64,000 bases of DNA, from assembly GCF_002284575.1 (NCBI RefSeq), contig NZ_NPKJ01000044.1, positions 499-64,498 of the forward strand, given 5' to 3'. The notes under the pieces were generated by a model. That model searched no databases. It was given only the letters and a program-made list of their open reading frames with translations, and had not been told where the DNA came from. The stretch comes from Mesorhizobium temperatum (GTDB lineage Bacteria > Pseudomonadota > Alphaproteobacteria > Rhizobiales > Rhizobiaceae). The position numbers and the translations under genes are program-made. Shown one piece after another: positions 10,163-19,562 of this stretch; within the stretch, counting starts at the first letter, position 1; each line of letters begins with the position of its first letter.

Positions 10163-10941
10163 GGGACGGCTCCCGAGGAAGAGGCGATCCGCACCATGAC
10201 GCCGGCGTCCTCCAGCATGCGCGCGTCGGCATCGTAGAGGCCGTCGTCGGTCACCAGCGTGCCGATGCGCGACAAGGGCAGCGCGACGTTGCGCGCATGG
10301 ATCGACAGTTTGCGGCTGTCGGCCAGCACCACGATCTGGTCGGCGCAGAGGCTGAGTTCGACAATGGAGCGGACCAGCAGCGGATGCGATTCCAGCACGC
10401 CCTCCGGGCCGATGCCTTGCGCGCCAAGAAAGAACTTCGATGCGTAGAAAGGCACCGTCTGGGTGAGCGAATGAATGATGCCAGGCTCGCGATGAAGTTC
10501 ACCCCCGGCAACAGTCAGGCTGCAATGGCCGTGGTCGCTCAAATAGGCGATGAGCGGCATGGAGTTGGTGTAGAGCCGGATGTTGCGGTCGGCGAGCTTG
10601 GCGCCGAGATGGAAACAGGTCGAACCGCCATGCACGATGACGGCGTCGCCATCGCGCACCATGGTGGCAGCGAGAGCGGCGATCTGCCGCTTGGCTTCGA
10701 CCGCTAGATCGCGGTTCTCGTCGTAGGGCCTGGCATAGACGACGCCCGCCTGCGAAGCGCCATCGAGCGCCGAGATGCCGCCATAGACCTTTCGCGCTTC
10801 GCCGGCCTCATCGATCTTGTCGATATCGCGCCGCACCGTCGCAGCCGACACGCCGAGCCGCTCCTGCAGCTCGCGCACCGAGGCGAAAGGGCGGTCCCGC
10901 AACAATTCGACAATCTGACGCTGGCGGCCGGAGTCGCTCAA
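10159..10941 (-). CDS. DeoR family transcriptional regulator
   Basis: A 260-residue repressor with an N-terminal DeoR helix-turn-helix (RQRQIVELL... VSAATVRRDIDKIDEAG). A sugar-phosphate-sensing domain follows (DAVIVHGGSTCFHLG, LYTNSMPL). I place the start at the TTG at 10941 because GGGAGGG lies just upstream. The more distal TTG at 10995 has no ribosome binding site and would cover the putative operator. It heads the operon kinase-ATPase-permease-binding protein-epimerase and diverges from the aldolase operon, so it probably controls both. Confidence 0.88.
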   Translation of the reverse strand: MSDSGRQRQIVELLRDRPFASVRELQERLGVSAATVRRDIDKIDEAGEARKVYGGISALDGASQAGVVYARPYDENRDLAVEAKRQIAALAATMVRDGDAVIVHGGSTCFHLGAKLADRNIRLYTNSMPLIAYLSDHGHCSLTVAGGELHREPGIIHSLTQTVPFYASKFFLGAQGIGPEGVLESHPLLVRSIVELSLCADQIVVLADSRKLSIHARNVALPLSRIGTLVTDDGLYDADARMLEDAGVMVRIASSSGAVP

Positions 10942-10984
10942 CGGATACCCTCCCGAAATGCCATTTTGCCACGGCAATTGGTGC

Positions 10985-11055
10985 AACTTACTCAACGCGG
11001 ATCAGATTGCAAGCTCGATTTGATGGGATAAGATCACTATTGACGTAACTTACTC
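10985..11055. promoter_or_regulatory. Divergent promoter region with repeated AACTTACTC boxes
   Basis: AACTTACTC occurs at 10985-10993 and again at 11047-11055, 62 bp apart or about six helical turns. Both lie between the DeoR gene and the aldolase gene. DeoR proteins often bind spaced direct repeats, so these are candidate operators for the adjacent regulator. Confidence 0.45.
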
Positions 11056-11141
11056 GCATCTGCGATACCAGCGTCACTCGTTATTCCGGCTACGGGATAT
11101 CCAAAGCCGTGGCCACGCGGCCGGTTTGTGAAGGAGTTTCG

Positions 11142-12185
11142 ATGGTAATCAATGCGGATGCGCAGGAATTGGCTGCTTTGCGGTCGCTTTCGGCCAATAT
11201 CGGGCGCGACCCGCATTTGACCCAGGCCGCGGGCGGCAACACTTCGCTGAAGGCCGGCGACACGCTCTGGATCAAGGCTTCCGGTACCTGGTTGAAGAAT
11301 GCGCTCACCGAAGACATCATGGTTCCAGTGGCGATCCCGCCGCTGCTGAGGGCCGTCGAACAGCGCGACCCGGCCGCCGATCAGCCACAGGGGTTCGCCA
11401 TCGAGGACCTCAACACACGCAGGCTGCGCCCCTCGATCGAGACCACGGTTCATGCGCTGATGCCGCAGCGCGTCGTTCTGCATGTCCACTGCGTCGACAC
11501 CATTTCGCTCGCCGTGCAGGCCGACTGCGAGGCTCAAATCGCCAAGCGCCTCGATGGCCTCGAATGGGCGTATGTCCCTTATCGCCGGCCGGGCCTGCCG
11601 CTTGCCCAGGGCATTGCCGAGCGCCTTCGGCCTGGGGTCGATGTGCTGATCCTCGCCAATCACGGCCTGGTCGTCGCAGCCGAGACCGTCGCCGGCGCCG
11701 AGGCGCTACTGCGTCGCGTCACGCGACTTCTGGCGCGGCCGCCGCGCGAGGTGGCGGAGCCGGACATTGCCGCATTGACGGCGTTCATCGGAAAAACCGG
11801 CTATAGGTTGCCGGCGGATCGCGAAGCGCATGCGGTCGCGATCGATCCTGAAAGCTGCCGCATGGCGTCGGGGGGCAGCCTCTATCCCGATCACGTCATC
11901 TTTCTCGGCAAGGGTTCGGTCGTGGCGCGGCCTGGCGAGGACGTTCTGCGCGTCACCGAGCGGTGCGGCACGGCACCGGTGGCAATCCTGTTTCCCGGGC
12001 TTGGCGTGTTGATACGCGGCGACGCCAGTGCCGGCGCCGATGCCATGCAACGCTGCCTCGCCGACGTGACGGCGCGGGTCGACGTCGCGGCGAAGCTGAA
12101 CTATCTGACCGCCGCAGAGAACGACGAACTGATCAATTGGGACGCCGAGCAGTATCGCCAGAAACTCAATGCAGCCGGCGGCTGA
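11142..12185 (+). CDS. Class II aldolase/adducin family protein
   Basis: A 347-residue protein with a class II aldolase domain. AAGGNTSLKAGDTLWIKASGT is the N-terminal substrate loop, VLHVHCVDT supplies zinc-ligand histidines and ILANHGLVV the third. It resembles the aldolase half of RhaD-type proteins without the SDR domain; about 130 C-terminal residues are less conserved. The ATG at 11142 follows AAGGAG. It is the first gene of a three-gene operon with a kinase and a HAD phosphatase. It probably cleaves a ketose phosphate to dihydroxyacetone phosphate and an aldehyde. Confidence 0.87.
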   Translation: MVINADAQELAALRSLSANIGRDPHLTQAAGGNTSLKAGDTLWIKASGTWLKNALTEDIMVPVAIPPLLRAVEQRDPAADQPQGFAIEDLNTRRLRPSIETTVHALMPQRVVLHVHCVDTISLAVQADCEAQIAKRLDGLEWAYVPYRRPGLPLAQGIAERLRPGVDVLILANHGLVVAAETVAGAEALLRRVTRLLARPPREVAEPDIAALTAFIGKTGYRLPADREAHAVAIDPESCRMASGGSLYPDHVIFLGKGSVVARPGEDVLRVTERCGTAPVAILFPGLGVLIRGDASAGADAMQRCLADVTARVDVAAKLNYLTAAENDELINWDAEQYRQKLNAAGG

Positions 12186-12186
12186 C

Positions 12187-13473
12187 ATGGCGCGTCCAAT
12201 TGGCCCGCTTTCCATCGGTATCGACATCGGCACCTCAGGTGCGCGCGCCGTCGCTATGCGGTCGGACTTTTCGATTGCCGCGCGTTCCGCCGTCCCACTC
12301 GACAGATTTGGCCAGAACGCCCGCGAGCCCTCGGTGTGGTGGTCAGCGGTCGGCGCGGCGCTAACGGAACTGCTTGCAGGCGTCGATCTCGCGGCGGTCC
12401 GGTCGATCGCCGTCGACGGCACTTCGGGCACGTTGCTGCCGGTCGACGGCGCCGGCCGGCCGCTGGCCGAGCCGTTGATGTACAACGACAAGGTCGACGA
12501 CGACGCCATTCTGGCCGTGATCGCGCGCGAGGCGCCGGCAGCGAGCGCAGCACGTGGGGCGACGTCCGGTCTCGCCAAGGCGCTGTGGTTTCAGCGCCAG
12601 TCCGGGGTCGCCGTTGTGCTGCATCAGGCCGACTGGATCGCGGGAAGGTTCTCCGGCCGCTTCGATATCAGCGACGAGAACAATGCCCTGAAAACCGGCT
12701 ACGACATCGAGGCGCGGCGTTGGCCGGACTGGATCGCGGCGACCGGCATGCGCATGGAATTTCTTCCTCGTGTCGTCAAGCCGGGCGACGTCACGGGAAC
12801 GCTAACCGCGAGCGCAGCGGACCTGTTCGGCCTGGCGCGTGACGTCGCCGTGGTCGCTGGGACGACCGATGGCTGCGCGTCGTTCCTGGCGACGGGTGCT
12901 GCGGCAGTTGGCGACGGCGTCACCGCGCTTGGGTCCTCGCTGACCCTCAAGATCCTCTCCGACCGGCCGATCTCGGCGCCGCAGTTCGGCATCTACAGTC
13001 ACCGGCTGGGAGGTGCCTATCTGGCAGGTGGTGCGTCGAATTCGGGCGGCAAGGTGCTGGCGCAGCATTTTTCGCTCGCGCGCATTATCGAGCTGAGTGC
13101 AGCGATCGATCCCATGACGGAGACCGGCCTCGACTATTATCCGCTTCCCGCCGTCGGCGAACGCTTCCCCGTAGCCGATCCTGCTTTGCCGCCACGCTTG
13201 ACGCCGCGGCCGGCGGACGACGCCGACTATCTGAAAGCGATGTTGGAGGGCATTGCCGAGATCGAGGCGCTCGGCTATCGCCGGCTTGCCGAGCTCGGCG
13301 CGCCTCGGCTGCTCTCGGTGAGAAGTGTCGGCGGCGGTGCGGCAAATCCCGCCTGGACCGCGATCCGGCAGCGCAAGCTGGGAGTCGGTTTTCTGCCGGC
13401 GCTTTCGGACGAGGCGGCCGCCGGCACGGCGCGGCTGGCGCTGATGGGCGCAATCGAAGCGGGGCTTTTGTGA
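12187..13473 (+). CDS. FGGY-family D-ribulokinase-like kinase
   Basis: A 428-residue FGGY kinase that matches from memory the plant/cyanobacterial D-ribulose kinase branch (Arabidopsis XK-1, Synechococcus XK1). Shared blocks are [31 protein letters not shown]-like [16 protein letters not shown] and [12 protein letters not shown]. Also shared are [56 protein letters not shown] and IRQRKLG. The likely reaction is D-ribulose to D-ribulose 5-phosphate. The ATG lies one base after the aldolase stop, so the two are coupled. Confidence 0.85.
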   Translation: MARPIGPLSIGIDIGTSGARAVAMRSDFSIAARSAVPLDRFGQNAREPSVWWSAVGAALTELLAGVDLAAVRSIAVDGTSGTLLPVDGAGRPLAEPLMYNDKVDDDAILAVIAREAPAASAARGATSGLAKALWFQRQSGVAVVLHQADWIAGRFSGRFDISDENNALKTGYDIEARRWPDWIAATGMRMEFLPRVVKPGDVTGTLTASAADLFGLARDVAVVAGTTDGCASFLATGAAAVGDGVTALGSSLTLKILSDRPISAPQFGIYSHRLGGAYLAGGASNSGGKVLAQHFSLARIIELSAAIDPMTETGLDYYPLPAVGERFPVADPALPPRLTPRPADDADYLKAMLEGIAEIEALGYRRLAELGAPRLLSVRSVGGGAANPAWTAIRQRKLGVGFLPALSDEAAAGTARLALMGAIEAGLL

Positions 13474-14324
13474 GCACGAAAACGGTTGAACATCTCGACG
13501 GCATCGGAGCGCTGGTTGAGCGCTATCAGGTGTTCCTGCTCGATCAGTTCGGCGTGCTGCACGATGGTACGAACCCCTATCCGGGCGCTGTGGCGGCATT
13601 GTCGGCGCTGAAGCGGGCAGGCAGGACGATCGTGCTGGTCTCGAACTCCGGCAGGCGGGCGCGGCCCAATGAGGCCCGGTTGCTGAAGCTCGGCTTCGAA
13701 CAAGGAAGCTGGGATCAATTTGTCTCTTCCGGCGAGATCGCGTGGCGGTCCTTTCACGAAATGGCGGTATCCGGAACGCTGCGCCCAAACACAAAGTGCC
13801 TGCTGATCAGCCGCGAAGGCGACCGCTCGGCGATTGAAGGCCTGCCGTTCGCGTTGACCGGGGACGGCGACGATGCCGAGCTGGTGCTGATCGCCGCCAG
13901 CGAGGGCGATCGCTACGACATCGAGCACTATCGCAGACTATTTGCACCGGCAGCGATGCGGCAGGTGCCGTGCTTCTGCACCAATCCCGACAAGATCATG
14001 CTGACGGCAGTGGGGCCTCGCTTTGGCGCCGGTCAGCTTGCGGATCTCTACGAGAGCCTCGGCGGCAGCGTCACCCGCATCGGCAAGCCTTACACCCCGA
14101 TCTTCGACGCCGCGCTGGCGCTGGCGGGCAACCCGGACCGCAGCACCGTGGTCTGTGTCGGCGACAGCGTCGAACACGATATCGCTGGTGGAATTGGTGC
14201 CGGCGTGGCGACTGCGCTGGTCTTGTCCGGAATATTGGCGGATACCCCTGACCTGCCCGACCTTTTCGACAGTCTGGACGCCTACCCCGATTACACCACG
14301 GATAGTTTCAAATTCGCTGATTGA
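13470..14324 (+). CDS. HAD superfamily class IIA hydrolase (TIGR01459-like)
   Basis: A 284-residue HAD hydrolase. Motif I is [12 protein letters not shown], motif II LVSNSGR, the motif III Lys lies in GKPYTPIF and motif IV is [12 protein letters not shown]. The cap lies between motifs II and III, as in the NagD-like class IIA. The GTG start at 13470 overlaps the kinase stop (GTGA). Its operon position suggests sugar-phosphate dephosphorylation, perhaps housekeeping of dead-end phosphates; the substrate is unknown. Confidence 0.86.
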   Translation: MSTKTVEHLDGIGALVERYQVFLLDQFGVLHDGTNPYPGAVAALSALKRAGRTIVLVSNSGRRARPNEARLLKLGFEQGSWDQFVSSGEIAWRSFHEMAVSGTLRPNTKCLLISREGDRSAIEGLPFALTGDGDDAELVLIAASEGDRYDIEHYRRLFAPAAMRQVPCFCTNPDKIMLTAVGPRFGAGQLADLYESLGGSVTRIGKPYTPIFDAALALAGNPDRSTVVCVGDSVEHDIAGGIGAGVATALVLSGILADTPDLPDLFDSLDAYPDYTTDSFKFAD

Positions 14325-14422
14325 CGCCGGGAATTTCCCAGGGTGATCACTGCCTCCTGGTCGTGCTACTTTCGAGGGCACAACTCTTGGCACCATCGCT
14401 AGTTCGGAGGCTATTGAACTGC

Positions 14423-16009
14423 ATGCGTGATTTTCAACTCCCCGGGCGCTCGCCGGTTCGTGCGACGGAAGCGATGGCAGCGACATCACACCCGCTGGCG
14501 ACGCTGGCGGCGGTCGAGATGCTGCGCTCCGGCGGCAATGCGATGGACGCGGCCGTGTGCGCGGCTGCGGTGCAGGCAGTCGTCGAGCCGCAATCAACCG
14601 GTATCGGCGGCGACTGTTTCGTCCTCTACTGTCCTAACGGCCAAGGCGAGGTTCTGGCCTTCAACGGCTCCGGCCGCGCACCGGCCGCGGCAGAGGCGCA
14701 ATGGTATCTGGACAGGGGGCATGATGAACTGCCTGAGTCCGGTCCGCATGCGGTCACCGTACCGGGCGCCATCGACGCCTGGTGCCGGCTGCTCGAGGAT
14801 CACGGCAAAAAGGGCATCGACGCCGCGCTCGCGCCCGCCATTCGCTACGCCGAGCAGGGCTACGTCGTCCAAGACCGCGTGGCCTTCGACTGGGCTGAAA
14901 GTGCTGCCTTGCTGGCCGCGGACGAACATGCGGCGCGGATTTTTCTGCCGGATGGAAAGGTGCCGCTGGCCGGCGAGCTGCACCGGCAGCTGCAACTGGC
15001 CGATACCTTGCGCATCGTCTCGCGTCGTGGCCGCGCCGGATTCTATGAAGGCGAGGTCGCCGACGACATGGTGTCGCGTCTGCGCGCCCTTGGTGGGCTG
15101 CATTCGCTCGAGGATTTTGCAGCCACGAAGGGGGACTATGTCAGGCCGGTCGGCACATCCTATCGGGGCTACGACATCCATCAGATGCCGCCGAACAACC
15201 AGGGGCTGACGGCACTGATCATGCTGAATGTGCTGTCAGGCTTTTCGCTCGACTCCCTGGAGCCGAACGGCGCCGAGCGCTTTCACCTCGAGATCGAGGC
15301 GGGGCGGCTTGGCTATCAGGACCGCGACAATTTCATCGGCGACCAGAACCATGTCCATGTTCCCGTGGAGCAGTTGTTGTCCAGATCCCATGCGGACCAG
15401 CTTCGCGCCGAGATCGATCCGGCGCGCGCGATGACGCATCTGCCTCGGCTTGAGCTTCAGCCGAGCGATACCGTCTACATCTCAGTGGTCGACCGCGACC
15501 GTAATGCGGTCAGCTTCATCAACTCGACCTTTGGTTCGTTCGGCAGCGGGGTGGTCGGCCCGAGGACTGGGGTCGTCCTGCAGAACCGCGGCAGCAGCTT
15601 CCGCCTGGCGGCGGACCACCCAAACCGCATCGCCCCGGGAAAACGCCCGATGCACACCATCATGCCGGGCATGGTGACAGCCAAGGGCCGGGCGATCATG
15701 CCGTTCGGCGTGATGGGCGGCGGCTACCAGCCGTTCGGCCATGTCCACCTGCTCACCAACATGATCGATTTCGGCATGGACCCGCAGGAGGCGCTGGATG
15801 CGCCACGAGTGTTCTACAGACAGAATACTGTGGAGGCGGAACGTGGCGTTCCGGCCGATGCGATCGCCGGCCTGCGCGAGCGGGGCCATCAGCTGTCGAT
15901 CGCGACCGAGCCGCATGGCGGCGGCCAGCTGGTGCTGATCGACTGGGACAAGGGCACGCTTACCGGCGCATCCGATCCACGCAAGGACGGTTGCGCGCTG
16001 GGTTACTGA
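14423..16009 (+). CDS. ggt: Gamma-glutamyltransferase
   Basis: A 528-residue enzyme of the gamma-glutamyltranspeptidase family, an Ntn hydrolase that cleaves itself before a nucleophilic threonine. That residue is Thr350, in SDTVYISVVDRDRNAVS. Other blocks are GGNAMDAAVCAAAVQAVVEPQSTGIGGDCF, split over residues 35-70, and MPPNNQGLTAL and MPFGVMGGGYQP. No signal peptide is visible. The ATG at 14423 is 12 bases from a GGAGG; an in-frame TTG at 14414 is the alternative. It overlaps the end of the convergent peptide transporter operon by seven bases. Confidence 0.92.
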   Translation: MRDFQLPGRSPVRATEAMAATSHPLATLAAVEMLRSGGNAMDAAVCAAAVQAVVEPQSTGIGGDCFVLYCPNGQGEVLAFNGSGRAPAAAEAQWYLDRGHDELPESGPHAVTVPGAIDAWCRLLEDHGKKGIDAALAPAIRYAEQGYVVQDRVAFDWAESAALLAADEHAARIFLPDGKVPLAGELHRQLQLADTLRIVSRRGRAGFYEGEVADDMVSRLRALGGLHSLEDFAATKGDYVRPVGTSYRGYDIHQMPPNNQGLTALIMLNVLSGFSLDSLEPNGAERFHLEIEAGRLGYQDRDNFIGDQNHVHVPVEQLLSRSHADQLRAEIDPARAMTHLPRLELQPSDTVYISVVDRDRNAVSFINSTFGSFGSGVVGPRTGVVLQNRGSSFRLAADHPNRIAPGKRPMHTIMPGMVTAKGRAIMPFGVMGGGYQPFGHVHLLTNMIDFGMDPQEALDAPRVFYRQNTVEAERGVPADAIAGLRERGHQLSIATEPHGGGQLVLIDWDKGTLTGASDPRKDGCALGY

Positions 16010-16803
16010 CGATCGGCCGCGCCCTGCGAGGTCCTGTTCAGTTTTGGCGCCGCCGCCACCAGCGCCTTGCCGATCGCCGACTGCGGGGCACCGATGACCG
16101 CACGGGCGTTGCCGCTCTCGGCGACGCGGCCGGCATCGAGAATGACGACACGATGAGCGATGGCGCTAATGACGCCAAGATCATGCGAAATGAATAGATA
16201 GGCGATGCGTTCCTGGCGCTGCAGATCGAGCAGCAATTGCAGGATCTGTCGGCGCACGGATACGTCGAGCGCGGACACCGCTTCGTCGAGCACGATCAGC
16301 GACGGCTTTGTCGCGATGGCGCGGGCGATTGCGATGCGCTGGCGCTGGCCGCCCGAGACCTCGTGGATGGCGCGAGCGGCCAGATCAGCGCTCAGGCCGA
16401 CGCGCTCCAGCAAAGCAGCGATGCGGCGCGTGCGCTCCGGTCGAGAGGCGACGCCATGGGTGCGCAAAGGATCGTCAAGCACGCGCGCTACCATGGCGCG
16501 CGGGTTGAAGGCGGCGAGCGGGTCCTGGAACACCATTTGCAAACGCGCGCGCCGGGCGCGCAAGGCAGCGCCGTTCAGGGACAGGAAATCGCCGCCCTCG
16601 AACTCGATATGGCCGGCGTCCGGTTCGATCAGCCGCAGCACCAGCCTGGCGATGGTCGACTTGCCGCTGCCGGACGGCCCGGCCAGCGCCAGCGTCTCGC
16701 CGGGCTCGATGTGGAAGGAAATGTCATCGACGGCGGCGATCGTCTTGCCGCCACGACGATATCGTTTGGTCAGGCCGGAAACGGCCAGCAATGGACTGCT
16801 CAC
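16003..16803 (-). CDS. Oligopeptide-type ABC transporter ATP-binding protein (DppF-like)
   Basis: A 266-residue ATPase with Walker A GPSGSGKST, signature VSGGQRQR and Walker B LIVLDEAVSALD. It is the fifth gene of a binding protein-permease-permease-ATPase-ATPase operon. The GTG start at 16803 overlaps the preceding stop (GTGA). It lacks much of the C-terminal oligopeptide domain, as shorter DppF-type proteins do. The partner ATPase is encoded at 16800-17702. Confidence 0.92.
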   Translation of the reverse strand: MSSPLLAVSGLTKRYRRGGKTIAAVDDISFHIEPGETLALAGPSGSGKSTIARLVLRLIEPDAGHIEFEGGDFLSLNGAALRARRARLQMVFQDPLAAFNPRAMVARVLDDPLRTHGVASRPERTRRIAALLERVGLSADLAARAIHEVSGGQRQRIAIARAIATKPSLIVLDEAVSALDVSVRRQILQLLLDLQRQERIAYLFISHDLGVISAIAHRVVILDAGRVAESGNARAVIGAPQSAIGKALVAAAPKLNRTSQGAADRQ

Positions 16804-17702
16804 CTCGTCGCTCCTGCCTGCCGCAGCAGCGGTTCGGCATCGAGGCCGAGATGGGCGTCGAGCAGCGCTCTTGTGTAGGCGTGGCGCGGGCTAGCGATGA
16901 TCTGCGCCGTCGCACCGAGCTCGACCAGCTCGCCGTGCCGGAACACGGCGATGCGCTCGGCCAGCTCGGCGGCCAGCGCGATGTCGTGGCTGACGAACAG
17001 CAGCGTCATGCCGTCCTCCGCCACCAATTGCCGGATCAGCGCGACGATTTCGGCCTGCACGATTGTGTCGAGCGCGCTGGTCGCCTCGTCGGCGATCAGC
17101 AGTTTCGGACCGGCCGCGATCGCTGCGGCGATCGCCACGCGCTGCTTCTGGCCGCCGGAAAGCTGGTGCGGATAGGCGCGCAGAGCGGCGTCCGGGTCGG
17201 GCAGGCGGACACGTTCGAGCAGGGATTTTGCCTTGGCATAGGATTGCGACCAAGTAAGGCCGAGATGCGTGCGCGCGACTTCCGCGATCTGCTCGCCGAT
17301 CGCCATTACCGGATCGAGGCTGGCCGACGGATCCTGGAAGACGAAGCCGATGTCGCGGCCACCGAGGGGCATGTGGCTTGTCGCAATGGCGGATGGCCGG
17401 CGCTCTGTCGCGCCCCCCTCTGTCCTGCCGGACATGTCCGGCAGGACAGAGGGGGGCGCGAAGGAATGAGGCAATCGAAGGTTGGGTAACTTCCACTCGA
17501 TCGAGCCTCCAACTTTGGAAGATCCCGGCAGCAGCCCGGCAATGGCCAGCGCCAGCGTGCTCTTGCCCGAACCGCTCTCGCCGATGATGGCGAAGCGTTC
17601 GCCGGCGGCGACATCGAGGCTGACATGTTTCAGCGCCGCCACCTCGCTGCCGTCACGGCGATAGGTCACCGTCAGATCGCGGATCGAAAGCAGCGCCGTC
17701 AC
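16800..17702 (-). CDS. Oligopeptide-type ABC transporter ATP-binding protein (DppD-like) with in-frame insertion
   Basis: A 300-residue ATPase with Walker A GESGSGKST, signature LSGGQKQR and Walker B LLIADEATSALD. Between Walker A and the Q-loop (FVFQDPSASLDP) the protein carries about 35-40 extra residues. They include PPSVLPDMSGRTEGG, encoded by a perfect 54-bp palindrome at 17408-17461. The reading frame stays open across it, so the protein may still be made with a surface loop here. GTG start at 17702, overlapping the preceding permease stop. Confidence 0.9.
   Translation of the reverse strand: MTALLSIRDLTVTYRRDGSEVAALKHVSLDVAAGERFAIIGESGSGKSTLALAIAGLLPGSSKVGGSIEWKLPNLRLPHSFAPPSVLPDMSGRTEGGATERRPSAIATSHMPLGGRDIGFVFQDPSASLDPVMAIGEQIAEVARTHLGLTWSQSYAKAKSLLERVRLPDPDAALRAYPHQLSGGQKQRVAIAAAIAAGPKLLIADEATSALDTIVQAEIVALIRQLVAEDGMTLLFVSHDIALAAELAERIAVFRHGELVELGATAQIIASPRHAYTRALLDAHLGLDAEPLLRQAGATR
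17408..17461. repeat. 54-bp perfect palindrome inside an ABC ATPase gene
   Basis: Bases 17408-17434 are the exact reverse complement of 17435-17461, with no loop. The sequence equals the two outer arms of the larger element at 19563-19722 joined head to head. Its length is 18 codons, so it leaves the host reading frame open. Confidence 0.93.
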
Positions 17703-18529
17703 GACAGGCTCCTTCTCACCGCCGTTGTCTCGACGACGCCTTCACCGGCGAGATAGACGCCGAGCACGGTCAGCACGAGTGCTACGCCCGGAATGATTGA
17801 CAAAAAGGGCGCGGTGCGCAGCACGGCGCGACCTTCGGCGATCATGCCGCCCCAGGTCACGCGGTTGGGGTCGCCGAGGCCGAGAAACGAGAGGGCCGCT
17901 TCGGTGAGGATCGCCGCTGCGACGATCACCGACGACAATGCCAGCACCGCCGGCAATGCGTTGGGCAGCACTTCGCGAAAGGCGATCTCCAGCGGATGCA
18001 TGCCGATGACGCGGGCGCCGGCGACAAAATCGCGCTCGCGGATCGATAGCACTTCGGCACGGGCAACACGCGCCGGCCCCGTCCAGGCGCCGAGCGCGAT
18101 CGCCGTGACGACGACGCCGAGCGATGGCCCGACGACGCTAACGAAGGCCAGCGCCAACAGGAAGCTCGGCACGGTCTGGAAGGCGTCGGTGATGCGCATC
18201 AGCACCTCGTCGACGAGGCCGCCGGCAAAGCCCGCCAGCGTGCCGACTATTGCGCCGACGGCAAGGGCTGCGGCTGCCGCCGCCAGCCCAACCACCAGCG
18301 AGGTACGGGCGCCGTGGAAAAGCTCGGCCAGCACGTCACGGCCGAGCCGGTCGGTGCCGAGCGGCAGCGACCAGTCCTGAAATGGCGGCAGCAATGCCGG
18401 CCCGGCAATGGCTTGCGGGTCGCCGGGAAAGAACAGCGATGCTGTCAGCGCCATGGCGAACAGCGCTACCAGGATGATCGCGCCGGCGATTGCTTCCGGC
18501 GCCAGAAGAAAGCGGCGAAGCGGGCTCAC
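17699..18529 (-). CDS. Oligopeptide-type ABC transporter permease (DppC-like)
   Basis: A 276-residue inner-membrane permease. It has the N-terminal segment AIAGAIILVALFAMALTASLFF, the DppC block LPLGTDRLGRDVLAELFHGARTSL, and the EAA-type loop around FREVLPNALPAVLAL. The start is GTG at 18529, overlapping the DppB-like stop (GTGA). The frame runs open upstream to 19339 only as a shadow of the previous gene. Confidence 0.9.
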   Translation of the reverse strand: MSPLRRFLLAPEAIAGAIILVALFAMALTASLFFPGDPQAIAGPALLPPFQDWSLPLGTDRLGRDVLAELFHGARTSLVVGLAAAAAALAVGAIVGTLAGFAGGLVDEVLMRITDAFQTVPSFLLALAFVSVVGPSLGVVVTAIALGAWTGPARVARAEVLSIRERDFVAGARVIGMHPLEIAFREVLPNALPAVLALSSVIVAAAILTEAALSFLGLGDPNRVTWGGMIAEGRAVLRTAPFLSIIPGVALVLTVLGVYLAGEGVVETTAVRRSLS

Positions 18530-19512
18530 GCGCTCGCCTCGCTGGCGCCGACGCGCGGATCGAGGAAGGCGTAGGCGATGTCTACGAGAAGGTTGATGGC
18601 GATGACCAGAACGGCGCTGACGAGGATGATGCCGAGCAGCAGCGGCGTGTCTCGCGCCGCCACCGCTTCCTGCGCAAGCCGGCCAAGGCCGGGCACGGAA
18701 AAGACGCTTTCGATGACGACGCTGCCGCCGAGCATCTGCGCCGATTGCAGGCCGAGCATGGTGACCAGCGGCAACAGCGCGTTGCGGGCGACGTGGGCGA
18801 GCACGATGCGGCGGCGGGAAAGCCCTTTGGCGCGGGCGGCGAGGACAAAATCCTGCCGCCAGACCTCGGCCATGCCGGCGCGCATCATGCGCAGATAGAG
18901 TGCCAGATAGATGAAGCCGAGTGCGGACACCGGCAGGATGAGATGGCGGGCGATATCGGCCGCGCGGTCGAGGCCGGTCTTGCCCGACGCGATGCTCTCG
19001 ATGCCGCCGATCGGAAACCAGCGCAGGTCGACGGCAAAGATGATGATCAGCACCAACGCGAGCCAGAAGCCCGGTACCGCATAGAGCGCCAGCGAACCGA
19101 TCGACAGGAAGCGGTCGCGAAAACTGCCGGGCCTGGCGCCGGCATAGATGCCGAGTGCCGAGCCGAGCCCGAAGGAGAGCGCGGTGGCGCTGCCCATCAA
19201 CAGCAACGTGTTGGGCAGGCGTTCGAGGATGACGTCGCGGATCGGCCCCGAGAAGGTGACCGACTGGCCGAGGTCGAGATGCAGTAGCGCCCAGAGGTAG
19301 TTCGCCAGCCGCGTCAACGCCGACTGGTCGAGGCCCCAACGATGGCGCAGCAATTCGATCATGCCGGCGTCGCCGCCGGTCGAGACGATATAGGCATCGA
19401 CCGCGTCACCGGGCGCTGCTTCCAGCAAAAGGAAAGTGCCGATGACGACAATCAGCAGCACGAAGACGCTGCCGATGAGGCGACGGCGAAGGAGAATGAG
19501 GGCACGGGTCAT
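18526..19512 (-). CDS. Oligopeptide-type ABC transporter permease (DppB-like)
   Basis: A 328-residue inner-membrane permease. The N-terminal helix is IGSVFVLLIVVIGTFLLLEAAPGD, and HLDLGQSV, RLPNTLLL and YLRMMRAGMAEV are family blocks. The closing IESVFSVPGLGRL...DTPLLLG region is typical of DppB. ATG at 19512. A 275-bp gap with a repeat separates it from the binding-protein gene upstream. Confidence 0.92.
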   Translation of the reverse strand: MTRALILLRRRLIGSVFVLLIVVIGTFLLLEAAPGDAVDAYIVSTGGDAGMIELLRHRWGLDQSALTRLANYLWALLHLDLGQSVTFSGPIRDVILERLPNTLLLMGSATALSFGLGSALGIYAGARPGSFRDRFLSIGSLALYAVPGFWLALVLIIIFAVDLRWFPIGGIESIASGKTGLDRAADIARHLILPVSALGFIYLALYLRMMRAGMAEVWRQDFVLAARAKGLSRRRIVLAHVARNALLPLVTMLGLQSAQMLGGSVVIESVFSVPGLGRLAQEAVAARDTPLLLGIILVSAVLVIAINLLVDIAYAFLDPRVGASEASA

Positions 19513-19562
19513 GGCGCCCGGACATTGGCGGCAGAGCCAAGCCTTCGGTGCCGCGCTCTATG

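Noticed and set aside
10942..10995. Upstream extension of the DeoR protein to the TTG at 10995
   Set aside because: No ribosome binding site precedes it, the added residues lie outside the helix-turn-helix domain, and it would cover the putative operator box at 10985.
17699..19339. 546-residue minus-strand frame suggesting a fused permease
   Set aside because: Only the last 276 residues are a DppC-like permease. The rest is an out-of-frame reading of the DppB-like gene. The GTG at 18529 overlapping the upstream stop is the real start.
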